Counted from the stretch's first letter, positions 17,453-25,957 are shown. The stretch is DNA of 35,127 bases from Bacteroidota bacterium (GCA_016194985.1 JACQAK010000054.1:1-35127); one strand, 5' to 3'. Numbers and translations: made by a program. The notes: a model not told the origin generated them from the letters alone.

Positions 17453-18310
17453 ATGTTTAAAGCCAGAGTTTTCATATATATATCATTTTGCTTTTTCCTG
17501 TTGTCTGGCCATATTTCTTATGCCCAAAAAACATCACTAACGGCAAAGGAAGTCGTGTTTAAAATGATCAAGTCCATTAACGATCTGGAAAGGTTAAAAT
17601 ACAGTTTAAAGATTGTTGAGCGTGGCAAGAAAGGTTATAATCACTACGAGTCTTCGGTGAAACTTAACAGAAAACCACGTAAAATCTATTTATATATCAA
17701 AGGGATTGAATTATTGTGGGTGCAGGGATGGAATAACAACAAAGCCTATGTAAAACCAAATTCATTTCCTTTTATCAACTTAAGTTTAGATCCTCTGGGG
17801 TATTTGATGAGACAGGATCAACACCACACGCTTAACGAAATGGGAGTTGATTATTTTGGAAGCGTGATTGAATACATTGCCTTAAAATATGGTGATAAAT
17901 TTGATGAGTATTTTAAATTGGAAGGAGAGGAGAGGGTAAATAACCGTCCGTGCTACAAGATTATTATTGACAATAAGAATTTTGGATACGAAACCTATAC
18001 GGTTGGTGAAAACGAAAGTATTACCTCTATTGCCCGAAAATTACATGTGAGTGAGTATATGATCCTGGAAGTGAATCCTAAGTTGAATGATTATTTTGAT
18101 ATTCTGAAAAAAGGACAAACACTGAAAGTGCCCACCGCTTACGCTAAATATGTAACATTGTATATCGATCAATTATATTTTTTACCTATCAGTATAAAAA
18201 TTTTGGATGACAAAGGTTTGTTTGAACAGTACGATTACCATTTTTTACAGGTAAATCCAAAGATTGACGACGCAGAATTTAGAAAAGATTATAAGGATTA
18301 TAAATTTTAA
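17453..18310 (+). CDS. Exported DUF1571 protein with inserted LysM domain
   Basis: A 285-residue exported protein from the ATG at 17453; a TTG nine nt upstream is inside the promoter element. The signal peptide ends at about residue 24 (ISYAQ). The body resembles DUF1571, a LolA-like half-barrel (LKYSLKIVERGKKGY, then RKPRKIYLYIKG, then RPCYKIIID). At about 181-227 a LysM peptidoglycan-binding motif interrupts it (YTVGENESITSIARKL to GQTLKVP), and the sheet appears to resume with YVTLYIDQLYFLPISIKI. It is expected to act in the periplasm, carrying or sensing a hydrophobic ligand near the cell wall; that is inference. The gene is 41 nt upstream of sufT. Confidence 0.85.
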   Translation: MFKARVFIYISFCFFLLSGHISYAQKTSLTAKEVVFKMIKSINDLERLKYSLKIVERGKKGYNHYESSVKLNRKPRKIYLYIKGIELLWVQGWNNNKAYVKPNSFPFINLSLDPLGYLMRQDQHHTLNEMGVDYFGSVIEYIALKYGDKFDEYFKLEGEERVNNRPCYKIIIDNKNFGYETYTVGENESITSIARKLHVSEYMILEVNPKLNDYFDILKKGQTLKVPTAYAKYVTLYIDQLYFLPISIKILDDKGLFEQYDYHFLQVNPKIDDAEFRKDYKDYKF

Positions 18311-18351
18311 AAAAGTAAACGGAAGCCTTGAACTTTTGGTTTACATGACAA

Positions 18352-18681
18352 ATGAGCGCAATCATAATTACAAAAAACACTGAATTGATGCAGCGGGTCA
18401 TTGACGAGATCAAGACCTGTTTCGACCCTGAAATCCCTGTGGATATTTGGGAATTAGGATTAATATACGAGTTGGATCTGAACGACGACAATGAGCTTAA
18501 GATTACGATGACGCTTACGTCGCCTAATTGCCCGGTTGCCGAAACCTTACCGGCTGAGGTGGAAAACAAACTCAAGTTGGTGCAAGGCATAAAGTCTGCA
18601 ACACTTACCTTAACGTTTGAGCCTACTTGGACTAAAGAAATGATGAGCGAAGTAGCTCAACTGGAGTTAGGATTTATGTAG
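18352..18681 (+). CDS. sufT: SufT/MIP18-like DUF59 iron-sulfur assembly protein
   Basis: A 109-residue DUF59 protein that helps mature iron-sulfur proteins, related to the C-terminal part of bacterial SufT and to eukaryotic CIA2. Visible motifs are FDPEIPVDIWELGLIY (residues 24-39) and TSPNCPVAE with the conserved reactive cysteine, Cys61. Full length for the short bacterial form. It is followed after 25 nt by a DUF2480 gene, a pairing I recall as common in Bacteroidota. No other suf genes are in the window. It starts 41 nt after the DUF1571/LysM gene and may be on the same transcript. Confidence 0.9.
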   Translation: MSAIIITKNTELMQRVIDEIKTCFDPEIPVDIWELGLIYELDLNDDNELKITMTLTSPNCPVAETLPAEVENKLKLVQGIKSATLTLTFEPTWTKEMMSEVAQLELGFM

Positions 18682-18706
18682 TATCATACTGCTAAAAACA
18701 AATCAC

Positions 18707-19222
18707 ATGTCAGATGAAATTATAAATAAGGTAGCTAACAGTGGTTTAATCACCATTGATCTGGAAGAATATTATCCTAAAGGCGAACGTGTGTTGTTCG
18801 ATTTGAAACCTTTATTATTTCACGAATTGATTTTGAAAGAAAAAGATTTCAGAGAATATATCAAACAACATGATTGGACACAATATAAAGATAAATTAGT
18901 AGCCATCACCTGCACAGCCGATGCCATTGTTCCTACATGGGCATTTATGCTGGTAAGCATTGCTTTGGAGCCGTTTGCCAAAAAAATAGTATTTGGCAAT
19001 ATAGAAACACTGGAGGCCATTGTGTTTGGTGAAGCACTGCACTCTATAAGATATGCAGATTATCAGGATAAACGCGTTGTGATTAAAGGCTGCAGCAATT
19101 TGCCGGTATCTACAAACGCTTACGTGGAATTAGTAAGAGGCCTAAAGCCTTTTGCCAAATCTATTATGTATGGTGAACCCTGCAGTACGGTACCTTTATA
19201 TAAAGCACCTGCTGTTAAGTAG
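18707..19222 (+). CDS. DUF2480 family protein, 171 aa
   Basis: Matches the Bacteroidota DUF2480 family. Distinctive parts are DLEEYYPKGERVLFDLKPLLF near the N-terminus (residues 18-38), DAIVPTWAFMLV, and KGCSNLPVSTNAYVEL toward the C-terminus. No signal peptide or membrane segment. Two cysteines, one in ITCTADA and one in KGCSN, are in conserved-looking contexts, and a third is in GEPCS. Biochemical function is unknown; location 25 nt after sufT suggests a part in iron-sulfur metabolism. Confidence 0.88.
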   Translation: MSDEIINKVANSGLITIDLEEYYPKGERVLFDLKPLLFHELILKEKDFREYIKQHDWTQYKDKLVAITCTADAIVPTWAFMLVSIALEPFAKKIVFGNIETLEAIVFGEALHSIRYADYQDKRVVIKGCSNLPVSTNAYVELVRGLKPFAKSIMYGEPCSTVPLYKAPAVK

Positions 19223-19265
19223 TTTATTTCCAAAATCCCTGCTGTTTTAAACAGGCTCTAATTTG

Positions 19266-19273
19266 TATATTTG
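19266..19273 (+). promoter_or_regulatory. -10 element for the barrel gene and aroA
   Basis: TATATTTG, an exact TAnnTTTG match, ends 8 nt before the ATG at 19282. The 13-nt palindrome CTGTTTTAAACAG at 19242-19254 lies where the -33 element would be and might be an operator. Confidence 0.55.
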
Positions 19274-19281
19274 TAGCCTTG

Positions 19282-20034
19282 ATGTGTTTTCTTAAATATA
19301 CCATTTCGTTACTATTATTGTTTCAATCTGTTTTCTTGTTCTCACAGGAAGATGGCGGGAAAAGATTACGTAACCACAGAAAGAATCCATATGTGAAAAC
19401 ACGTATTGGTATCTCCCCTGTATTGGGCTTATACAAGGCTAATAAGAATCACACCACCGGAACCAAACCCAAAATGGCCTATAATTTTTCTATAAAAGAA
19501 GAAATCCGGTTTGACAAACACAATCAGAATTTTATCATGGTGGGTGCAGAGTATATGTTTCACGGGGTTAATTTTAATTCCTATTATTTTTATAGTGATA
19601 GTTTACAATTATATACGCCTGATAGATTGAGATACAAGTATAGTATCACCATGCACGAATTGGATTTTCCTATACAGTTGAAGCACTCTTTTCAAAACGA
19701 AACCAATAGCATTTTTTCAGGATACATATATGCCGGTTATTGCTACAGATGGATCATTGAAAGCCATTTAAAAGTAACGGAAGACGGCAACGAACTTGTG
19801 AATCAGCATGAGCCCTTAAAATTTAAAATTCCTGCTTTTGGCACGGCTAACAGTTCCTTTTTAAGTGTTGGAGGAGGGTTCCAAAAAAATACCACTTTAA
19901 AGCACAATGCCGTGTATGCCGAATTACAATTCAGATATGGATTATCCCCATTTTATTTTAATGAATCCTTTGCACCTTCAAGCATGTATACTACAGGCCA
20001 TTTTATTTTATTGACTGTAGGATTTAAAATATAA
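19282..20034 (+). CDS. Outer-membrane beta-barrel protein, 250 aa
   Basis: Start at the ATG at 19282; a TTG directly before it also reads in frame, but ATG is preferred. A signal peptide covers about residues 1-21 (LLLLFQSVFLFSQ). The mature part is a series of amphipathic strands (FIMVGAEYMFHGVNF, FSGYIYAGYCYRW, AVYAELQFRYGLSPF) with a final strand HFILLTVGFKI, like PorT-type or generic Bacteroidota barrels. The specific family is not resolved. Its stop overlaps the aroA ATG by 1 nt (TAATG), so the two are translationally coupled although no functional link is obvious. Confidence 0.82.
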   Translation: MCFLKYTISLLLLFQSVFLFSQEDGGKRLRNHRKNPYVKTRIGISPVLGLYKANKNHTTGTKPKMAYNFSIKEEIRFDKHNQNFIMVGAEYMFHGVNFNSYYFYSDSLQLYTPDRLRYKYSITMHELDFPIQLKHSFQNETNSIFSGYIYAGYCYRWIIESHLKVTEDGNELVNQHEPLKFKIPAFGTANSSFLSVGGGFQKNTTLKHNAVYAELQFRYGLSPFYFNESFAPSSMYTTGHFILLTVGFKI

Positions 20035-21278
20035 TGAATTTAAAACTACATAAACCGTCAGGGATCCATCATCATTCGATTCAACTGCCAGGCTCCAAAA
20101 GTATCAGTAATCGTGTATTGATCATCAAAGCCTTATCAGGATTACCATTTTCAATTCAAAACATATCAGATTCGGATGATACCAGCCATTTAGAAAAAGC
20201 GTTGACGAATTATTCAAAGACGTCATTATTAGATGTGGGTCATGCCGGAACAGATATGCGTTTTTTAACCGCATTTCTCTCTTTAAAAAATGGAGATTAC
20301 GAGTTAACCGGTTCAGAGAGATTGCAACAACGTCCTATCAGAGATTTGGTAGATGTGTTAAGAACGCTTGGAGCCGATATAGCATATAAAAAAAACGAAG
20401 GATTTCCTCCGCTTCAAATTAAAGGGAAGTCATTACAAGGTGGCACAGTAGAAATAAGTGGAAAAGTTAGTAGCCAGTTTATTTCAGCATTATTATTAGC
20501 AGCACCCTATTTTACCAATGGCTTGGAAATTACCATTACAAGCGAGTTAGTATCCAGACCTTATGTCAATATGACTATTGAGATCATGCGGGAATTTGGA
20601 GCGGCTGTAGATTGGAAAGGTTCTAAAATTGTCGTATCTCCCAAACCGTATGCTTATTCAAAACCTGATTACATCATCGAAAGTGATTGGAGTGCCGTTT
20701 CTTATTACTATAGCATGGTTGCTTTATCAAAGATAGGCACGGAACTAACTGTAAAGAGTCTGTTTAAAAATAGTTTGCAGGCAGACGCAGCTTGTGAAAA
20801 CATTTATAAAAATTTTGGAGTCACAACTACATTTTCGGATAATGAAATTTGTATTTCAAAAAACAGTGATGCTACGAAGGCCTTATTGGAATTAGATTTT
20901 ATAGAGTGTCCTGATATTGCTCAAACTGTTGTTTGCACATGTATCGGGTTGCAAATTCCATTTTGTTTTTTGGGTTTACAAACACTAAAAGTAAAGGAAA
21001 CTGATAGAATTTTAGCACTCAAAAATGAAATTAAAAAATTCGGAATTGATATAACAGTTTCTGATAGTACAATAGAATGGCCTGTGACTTCTCTAATGAT
21101 CGATAATTCCAAAGTATCAATTGCCACATACCATGATCATCGAATGGCAATGAGCTTCGCTCCTTTGTGTTTGTTAGTAGACGGTATCATAATTGAAGAC
21201 GCAAAAGTTGTTTCCAAATCTTATCCGTTATTTTGGGAGCATTTGAAACAAATTGGAATAACGTATTGTAATGTTTAA
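20034..21278 (+). CDS. aroA: 3-phosphoshikimate 1-carboxyvinyltransferase (EPSP synthase)
   Basis: Sixth step of the shikimate pathway: joins phosphoenolpyruvate to shikimate 3-phosphate. PGSKSISNR at 19-27 holds the substrate-binding Lys22 and Arg27. GTDMRFLTAF at 72-81 is the PEP-binding region, in which most homologues have alanine where this has Asp74. KVSSQFISALLLAAP, VKETDRI and DHRMAMSF are the remaining family motifs. At 414 residues it is slightly shorter than the 427 of E. coli, as is usual in this phylum. It is coupled to the upstream barrel gene by a 1-nt overlap and is followed by a REPIN-like element. Confidence 0.96.
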   Translation: MNLKLHKPSGIHHHSIQLPGSKSISNRVLIIKALSGLPFSIQNISDSDDTSHLEKALTNYSKTSLLDVGHAGTDMRFLTAFLSLKNGDYELTGSERLQQRPIRDLVDVLRTLGADIAYKKNEGFPPLQIKGKSLQGGTVEISGKVSSQFISALLLAAPYFTNGLEITITSELVSRPYVNMTIEIMREFGAAVDWKGSKIVVSPKPYAYSKPDYIIESDWSAVSYYYSMVALSKIGTELTVKSLFKNSLQADAACENIYKNFGVTTTFSDNEICISKNSDATKALLELDFIECPDIAQTVVCTCIGLQIPFCFLGLQTLKVKETDRILALKNEIKKFGIDITVSDSTIEWPVTSLMIDNSKVSIATYHDHRMAMSFAPLCLLVDGIIIEDAKVVSKSYPLFWEHLKQIGITYCNV

Positions 21279-21281
21279 ATA

Positions 21282-21353
21282 TTCGACCCTGAAAGGGTCG
21301 CACATTAATAGGAAATATTAAGTCTATTGATATACGACCCTTTCAGGGTCGAA
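21282..21353. repeat. REPIN-like two-armed palindrome after aroA
   Basis: Two 30-nt arms, 21282-21311 and 21324-21353, are inverted copies of each other with three mismatches. Each arm carries its own hairpin: CGACCCTGAAAGGGTCG at 21284-21300 and its exact reverse complement at 21335-21351 (7-bp stem, 3-nt loop). This is the layout of REP doublets that are spread by RAYT-type IS200-like transposases. It begins 3 nt after the aroA stop and may also act as a terminator. No transposase is nearby. Confidence 0.75.
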
Positions 21354-21367
21354 CAAAATAATTGTTG

Positions 21368-21375
21368 TAAATTTG
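21368..21375 (+). promoter_or_regulatory. -10 element for the small membrane protein
   Basis: TAAATTTG, an exact TAnnTTTG match, lies 22 nt upstream of the ATG at 21398. Confidence 0.45.
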
Positions 21376-21397
21376 ATATTGTAATATTAATTAAATA

Positions 21398-21640
21398 ATG
21401 AGTTACACAGATATAATCAGCACAATAGGAGTTTCACTTATTTTAGTTGCTTTTTTCTTAAATACATTTAAGTATATAGATGATAACAGTAAATTATACT
21501 TTGTATTAAATATTGTTGGCGCGGCGTTTGCCTGTTATGGAAGTATCTTATTAAACTCTTTGCCGTTTATTGTTTTAGAAGGTACCTGGAGTATTGTAGC
21601 TTTGATTGGATTGATAAAAACAGTTATGCAACGCAGATAG
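21398..21640 (+). CDS. Small membrane protein, CBU_0592-like, 80 aa
   Basis: Three hydrophobic segments at about residues 5-23, 31-51 and 54-73 with short polar links. The pattern (SLILVAFFLNTF, then YFVLNIVGAAFACYGS, then FIVLEGTWSIVALIGL) resembles the CBU_0592 domain family of unknown function. The last codons (CGC AGA TAG) lie inside the repeat element that begins at 21632, so the present C-terminus may have been set by insertion of that element. Confidence 0.75.
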   Translation: MSYTDIISTIGVSLILVAFFLNTFKYIDDNSKLYFVLNIVGAAFACYGSILLNSLPFIVLEGTWSIVALIGLIKTVMQRR

Positions 21641-21716
21641 TTAAGATTAAATATGATTTAATTAATAAGTTTAATTATCTGCGCTAATCATATTTATCAG
21701 TGTCATCAGCGTTCTA
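21632..21716. repeat. Intergenic palindromic repeat, degenerate
   Basis: CGCAGATAGTTAA at 21632-21644 pairs with TTAATTATCTGCG at 21671-21683 (one mismatch). AAATATGATT at 21649-21658 also pairs with AATCATATTT at 21686-21695. The minus strand then reads ACGCTGATGACACTGAT, which resembles the CGCTGAT/CGCAGAT repeats known between genes in many Bacteroidota. It fills the space between two convergent genes and overlaps the last three codons of the upstream one. Confidence 0.55.
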
Positions 21717-21721
21717 TTTCA

Positions 21722-22219
21722 TTAAAACAATAAATTACCTTTTGATTTTTTATCTTTTAAATCTTCGATAAAAACTTCATGAACAATAATGAAAATGGGA
21801 TTTAGTTTAATGGCTTCAAAAATAGCGTGATTATAGAGGTAACGGTTGTCGCCTTTAATGATTAAAAAGTAATCTGAATTTTCTAACTCGGGCAATAGTT
21901 TGGTAGTTTGTTCAATATCTCCGGCAAACAGATCGAGGTCGGCCGGTTTTTTGTCTTCTGTTTTTGGTTGAAACGATGTTTGATTGGGTAACAGATTGAA
22001 TTCAATATTCAAATCCTCATGAATAAATCCATATAAGGGAAAATAAAAATCTTCACCTTCCTTGTGTGTAAAATCAAGCAGATCGTTCAATTGAAGGTCA
22101 ATGTTGAGCGCCTGATTTAATTCGTGAACTACCCTGTAAATACTTTCTGTGCAGGTAATAGAGAAGATATCAAAATCAAAATGCTCTTCAGCGTTAATAT
22201 CTAAACTGTATGTTGCCAT
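21722..22219 (-). CDS. IPExxxVDY family protein, 165 aa
   Basis: Resembles a small Bacteroidota family named for its IPExxxVDY motif. The pattern of an N-terminal FDFDIFSITC, a central LNDLLDF with FYFPLYGFIHEDLNIEFNLL, then NSDYFLIIKGD and a C-terminal LKDKKSKGNLLF fits it. The signature motif itself appears worn (LNPIFIIVHEVFIED). Cytoplasmic, no catalytic motif, function unknown. It is 38 nt downstream of fabI and probably shares its transcript. Confidence 0.6.
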   Translation of the reverse strand: MATYSLDINAEEHFDFDIFSITCTESIYRVVHELNQALNIDLQLNDLLDFTHKEGEDFYFPLYGFIHEDLNIEFNLLPNQTSFQPKTEDKKPADLDLFAGDIEQTTKLLPELENSDYFLIIKGDNRYLYNHAIFEAIKLNPIFIIVHEVFIEDLKDKKSKGNLLF

Positions 22220-22257
22220 GTTAGTTTAAGCTGAAGAGCATTAATGATGTGTTTAAA

Positions 22258-23070
22258 TTATCCCTGGATTTTCTCTAATAACTCAGTACTGATACCGGTG
22301 GAGCTGTATCCACCATCGTGGAATAAATTCTGCATGGTTACCATACGTGTTAAATCAGAGAACAAACTAACGGTATAGTTTGCGCAATCATCTGCACTGG
22401 CATTACCTAATGGAGATTGTAAATCCGCAAAGTCATAAAAATCAGAGAATCCTTTGATGCCACCGCCTGCTGTAGTTTTGGTAGGTGATTGAGAAATCGT
22501 ATTGATACGTACTTTCTTTTGTTTGCCATAATGGTAACCAAATGTACGTGCAATAGATTCTAACATGGCTTTAATGTCAGCCATATCTGTGTAAAAAGGA
22601 TAAGCACGTTGAGCAGCTGTATAGGTTAATGCTACAACAGAGGCATGTTCGTTTAATGCATCTAATTTATGAGCAGCCGCTAACATTTTATGAAATGATA
22701 AAGCCGATACATCAATTCCTTTTTGGAAAAAATCGTAATTCAATTCAGTATAAGGAATGTTTTTACGAATGTTTACACTCATACCAATCGAATGTAAAAC
22801 GAAATCAATTTTACCACCTAATACATCCATGGATTCGGTGTATAATTTGGTTAAGTCTTCCATGCTGGTGGCGTCTGCAGGAATAATTTTAGCGCCTGTT
22901 TGTTCTGCTAATTTATTGATCTCGCCCATACGCATTGCGATTGGAGCGTTGGTTAATGTAAAGGTCGCACCTTCTTCGTGGCATCTTTGAGCCACTTTCC
23001 AGGCAATTGAATTTTCATCTAATGCACCGGTGATAATACCGCGTTTCCCTTTTAATAAGTTGTATGCCAT
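22258..23070 (-). CDS. fabI: Enoyl-[acyl-carrier-protein] reductase (NADH)
   Basis: Reduces trans-2-enoyl-ACP in the last step of each fatty-acid elongation round. It is a short-chain dehydrogenase of 270 residues with the FabI-type nucleotide site (GIITGALDENSIAW at 11-24) and HSIGMS at 93-98. The catalytic residues are Tyr150, Tyr160 and Lys167 in the Y-x6-K spacing special to FabI. NTISQSPTKTTA at 190-201 includes the substrate-loop start. A -10 element 19 nt upstream gives it a promoter separate from recN. The IPExxxVDY gene follows. Confidence 0.96.
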   Translation of the reverse strand: MAYNLLKGKRGIITGALDENSIAWKVAQRCHEEGATFTLTNAPIAMRMGEINKLAEQTGAKIIPADATSMEDLTKLYTESMDVLGGKIDFVLHSIGMSVNIRKNIPYTELNYDFFQKGIDVSALSFHKMLAAAHKLDALNEHASVVALTYTAAQRAYPFYTDMADIKAMLESIARTFGYHYGKQKKVRINTISQSPTKTTAGGGIKGFSDFYDFADLQSPLGNASADDCANYTVSLFSDLTRMVTMQNLFHDGGYSSTGISTELLEKIQG

Positions 23071-23089
23071 AGTGTTTATTTTAGTTGTG

Positions 23090-23097
23090 CAAATATA
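23090..23097 (-). promoter_or_regulatory. -10 element for fabI
   Basis: Minus-strand TATATTTG, an exact TAnnTTTG match, lies 19 nt upstream of the fabI ATG in the 53-nt gap after recN. Confidence 0.55.
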
Positions 23098-23123
23098 CTA
23101 ATTATGCTTCAATTACATTTTAA

Positions 23124-24779
23124 TTAAGCATTCAGTAATTCTTTCGCGTTTTTTAAAGCTGTTTCGGTTGGTGTGCCTGTACTTAACATTTTTGCAATTT
23201 CTGCTACACGTTCATCAGGCGTTAGTGGCTTGATACTGGAGGTTGTTTTTTGTTTACTATCGGATTTATATACATATAAATGATTCTCTCCTTTACTTGC
23301 CATTTGCGGTAAATGCGTAATGGTAATAACCTGCATGGTCTTGCCCATGGATAATAAGATAGTACCTATTTTATCAGCTACATCACCGCTCACTCCGGTA
23401 TCGATCTCATCAAAAATAATAGTAGGTAAAGCAGTGCGTTCCGCTAATAATGCTTTTAAGCATAACATTAATCGGGATAACTCTCCGCCCGATGCTGTTT
23501 TGTGTAACTCTTTGAATTCAGCACCCTTATTGGCTGTAAACAAAAACGAGATACTATCTAATCCGTTGGCACTTAACTGTTCCTGTTGTTTTAATTCTAT
23601 TTTAAACTGTGCATTTGCCATCGACAAACTGGTGAGCATGGTTTTAATATTTTGCTCAATACCGGCTGTTGATTTTTGCCGTTTGTCGGATAAGTCTTTG
23701 GCTAAAGTTTTGCATTGTTTTTCTAAAGCAATGATCTCTTTGTTGGTTTTTTCAATGCTTAATTCAAGCGAAGAGAACTGCTGCAGTTTAGTTTCAATAT
23801 CTTCTTTAATCTTTAGTAATTCTTCTTCTGAATTAACGCCATGTTTTTTAAGTAAGCGATTCAGTTTATCCAATTGCGCATTCACTTCTTCTAATCTCAC
23901 ATTATCATACACAACATCCTCTTCACAATGATCGATATCAGACGCTAATTCTTTCAACTCAATGGCAACAGAATTGATGCGCTCAAACAATTCATTAAAT
24001 TGTTTCCCGAATTTGGATACGCTTTGTAATTGTTGTTTAGCCAATGCCAAAGCTGAAAGGATATTTTCATCCCCACCCGAAATTGCTAAAGATGATTTTG
24101 CTAAATTGCCTTTAATGAATTCTGCGTTTTCTAAGGTTTCGCTTTCTTCCTCCAGTTGCTGTTGTTCTCCCGGTTTAATGGCAGCTTCTTCCAGTTCATT
24201 AAATTGAAACTGAAAATAATCCAATTCTTTTTTTGCCTGAATTTCCTGTATTGTTAGGTCTTCCAGCTGCTTTTTTAATTTAGATAACTGATTAAATTGT
24301 TTTTTATAATCCGCAAACAAACCCGTAGTCTTGGCAAAGGCATCAACTAACTCAAACTGAAAATTGGTTTCTTTTAGTAAAAGTGTTTCGTGTTGTGAGT
24401 GAATATCAATCAGCTGTTCACCTAATTCCTTTAATACACTAAGGGTAGTGGGTGTGTCATTTATAAAAGCCCTTGATTTACCTTCGGGAGTGATCTCTCT
24501 TCGGATAGTTGTATTTTCATCAAAGTCTAGTTCGTTGATTTCAAAAAAAGGCTGTAACTGATAGGCTTTGATATTGAATTGTGCTTCGATGATGCACTTT
24601 TTGGTTTTATCGTGCAAGGAACTCACATCGGCTCTGTTGCCAAGTGTTAATCCCAAAGCGCCCAGTAAAATAGATTTTCCGGCACCTGTTTCTCCGGTAA
24701 TAACCGTTAATCCCTCGTTCAAACGAACTTCGGTTTCTTCAATCAAAGCAAAATTCTGTATGCGTAAGTTCTGTAACAT
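23124..24779 (-). CDS. recN: DNA repair protein RecN
   Basis: SMC-like ATPase that gathers DNA ends during double-strand-break repair. At 551 residues it is full length. Walker A is GETGAGKS at 29-36. Coiled-coil arms fill the middle (about 150-380, rich in Gln, Glu, Lys and Leu). The ABC signature ASGGELSRLML and Walker B TIIFDEIDTGVSG lie in the C-terminal head, with THLPQMAS (switch His) after them. It is divergent from rpoD, with a 256-nt gap, and upstream of fabI. No promoter element with a perfect consensus was seen in front of it, and I see no SOS-box-like palindrome. Confidence 0.97.
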   Translation of the reverse strand: MLQNLRIQNFALIEETEVRLNEGLTVITGETGAGKSILLGALGLTLGNRADVSSLHDKTKKCIIEAQFNIKAYQLQPFFEINELDFDENTTIRREITPEGKSRAFINDTPTTLSVLKELGEQLIDIHSQHETLLLKETNFQFELVDAFAKTTGLFADYKKQFNQLSKLKKQLEDLTIQEIQAKKELDYFQFQFNELEEAAIKPGEQQQLEEESETLENAEFIKGNLAKSSLAISGGDENILSALALAKQQLQSVSKFGKQFNELFERINSVAIELKELASDIDHCEEDVVYDNVRLEEVNAQLDKLNRLLKKHGVNSEEELLKIKEDIETKLQQFSSLELSIEKTNKEIIALEKQCKTLAKDLSDKRQKSTAGIEQNIKTMLTSLSMANAQFKIELKQQEQLSANGLDSISFLFTANKGAEFKELHKTASGGELSRLMLCLKALLAERTALPTIIFDEIDTGVSGDVADKIGTILLSMGKTMQVITITHLPQMASKGENHLYVYKSDSKQKTTSSIKPLTPDERVAEIAKMLSTGTPTETALKNAKELLNA

Positions 24780-25035
24780 ATCCTCGTTAAATATCGGAAA
24801 TAAATTGCCTTAAGACATCGGTTTTTAATCAGAAAGCAGGCTCTTTTTTCAACAATCCATTATTTTTAAAAATTACCCCTAAATCAAATTAATCATTCAA
24901 TCATTTAAATGCCTCATTCACTCAAAATGGTGTAACGAAACTCTTTTTTTATCGTAATACAATACAGGAACACCAAACAGCATCAATTTATCGGTGCTTT
25001 CGATCATTTTACTGTATAATTTAAAATTCAGAGCC

Positions 25036-25905
25036 ATGAGACAGCTAAAAATAACCAAACAAATTACGAATCGCGAAACAGCTTCGCTGGATATGTATTT
25101 ACAAGATATTGGTCGTGTTGAATTGATTACGGCAGATGAAGAAGTCGTTTTGGCTCAAAAAATTAAGCAGGGCGATCAACAAGCACTGGATAAACTGGTA
25201 AAAGCAAACCTGCGTTTTGTGGTGTCTGTTTCAAAACAATATCAAAATCAGGGGTTAAGTCTTCCGGATTTGATCAATGAAGGAAATATGGGCCTGATTA
25301 AAGCAGCGCAACGTTTTGATGAAACCCGTGGATTTAAGTTTATTTCTTATGCCGTTTGGTGGATTCGTCAATCTATTTTACAGGCATTGGCCGAGCAATC
25401 CAGGATTGTGCGCTTACCTTTAAATAAAATCGGTGCGATCAACAAGATCAATAAAACCTTTGCTAAGTTGGAACAGGAACTGGAAAGAGAGCCTATTGCC
25501 GAAGAAATTGCGGAGATTTTGGATATTTTGCCGGAAGATATTCGTGAAACCATGAAAAATCAGGGACGACACATGAGTATGGATGCGCCATTAGGAACAA
25601 ATGTAGAAGACGGTGGAAGCATGTATGAGTTATTGGAAAATAAACATGAGGCCTCGCCGGATAATGAATTGATGCTGGAAAGCTTACGTAATGAAATATC
25701 AAGAGCTCTAACTTCATTAACCGCCCGGGAAGCAGATGTGGTGAAACTATATTATGGATTAAGCGGCGGACATTCTCATTCTCTGGAAGAAATCGGTGAG
25801 AAATTTGAATTAACGAGAGAGCGTGTTCGTCAGATCAAGGAAAAAGCAGTACGCCGGTTAAAACATGCGTCGCGCAGTAAGGTTTTAATGGGCTATTTAG
25901 GATAG
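25036..25905 (+). CDS. rpoD: Primary sigma factor RpoD/SigA, short Bacteroidota type
   Basis: Housekeeping sigma factor of 289 residues from the ATG at 25036; an upstream in-frame ATG at 24994 would add 14 residues unlike other homologues. Region 1.2 begins at [11 protein letters not shown] (16-26). Region 2 carries [17 protein letters not shown] and the strongly conserved [29 protein letters not shown] (86-114). Region 3 is [14 protein letters not shown], and region 4.2 is the helix-turn-helix [20 protein letters not shown] (249-268). There is no region 1.1 or long non-conserved insert, which is characteristic of this phylum and fits the TAnnTTTG promoters. A terminator follows. The 256-nt upstream space has no exact TAnnTTTG. 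Confidence 0.97.
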   Translation: MRQLKITKQITNRETASLDMYLQDIGRVELITADEEVVLAQKIKQGDQQALDKLVKANLRFVVSVSKQYQNQGLSLPDLINEGNMGLIKAAQRFDETRGFKFISYAVWWIRQSILQALAEQSRIVRLPLNKIGAINKINKTFAKLEQELEREPIAEEIAEILDILPEDIRETMKNQGRHMSMDAPLGTNVEDGGSMYELLENKHEASPDNELMLESLRNEISRALTSLTAREADVVKLYYGLSGGHSHSLEEIGEKFELTRERVRQIKEKAVRRLKHASRSKVLMGYLG

Positions 25906-25927
25906 TTGTGTACGTTTAGTTAGAATT

Positions 25928-25957
25928 AAGGAGGCTTGTGTTTGGCCTCCTTTTTTT
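25928..25957 (+). terminator. Intrinsic terminator of rpoD
   Basis: AAGGAGGC at 25928-25935 pairs perfectly with GCCTCCTT at 25945-25952, with a 9-nt loop and a run of seven or more T. It begins 23 nt after the rpoD stop. Confidence 0.85.

Noticed and set aside
23320..23931. 203-codon plus-strand frame opposite recN
   Set aside because: Serine- and cysteine-rich shadow of the RecN coiled coil; no motif and no promoter.
24994..25035. Earlier in-frame start for rpoD
   Set aside because: It would add 14 hydrophobic residues not found in Bacteroidota sigma factors; the ATG at 25036 gives the standard MRQLKI start.
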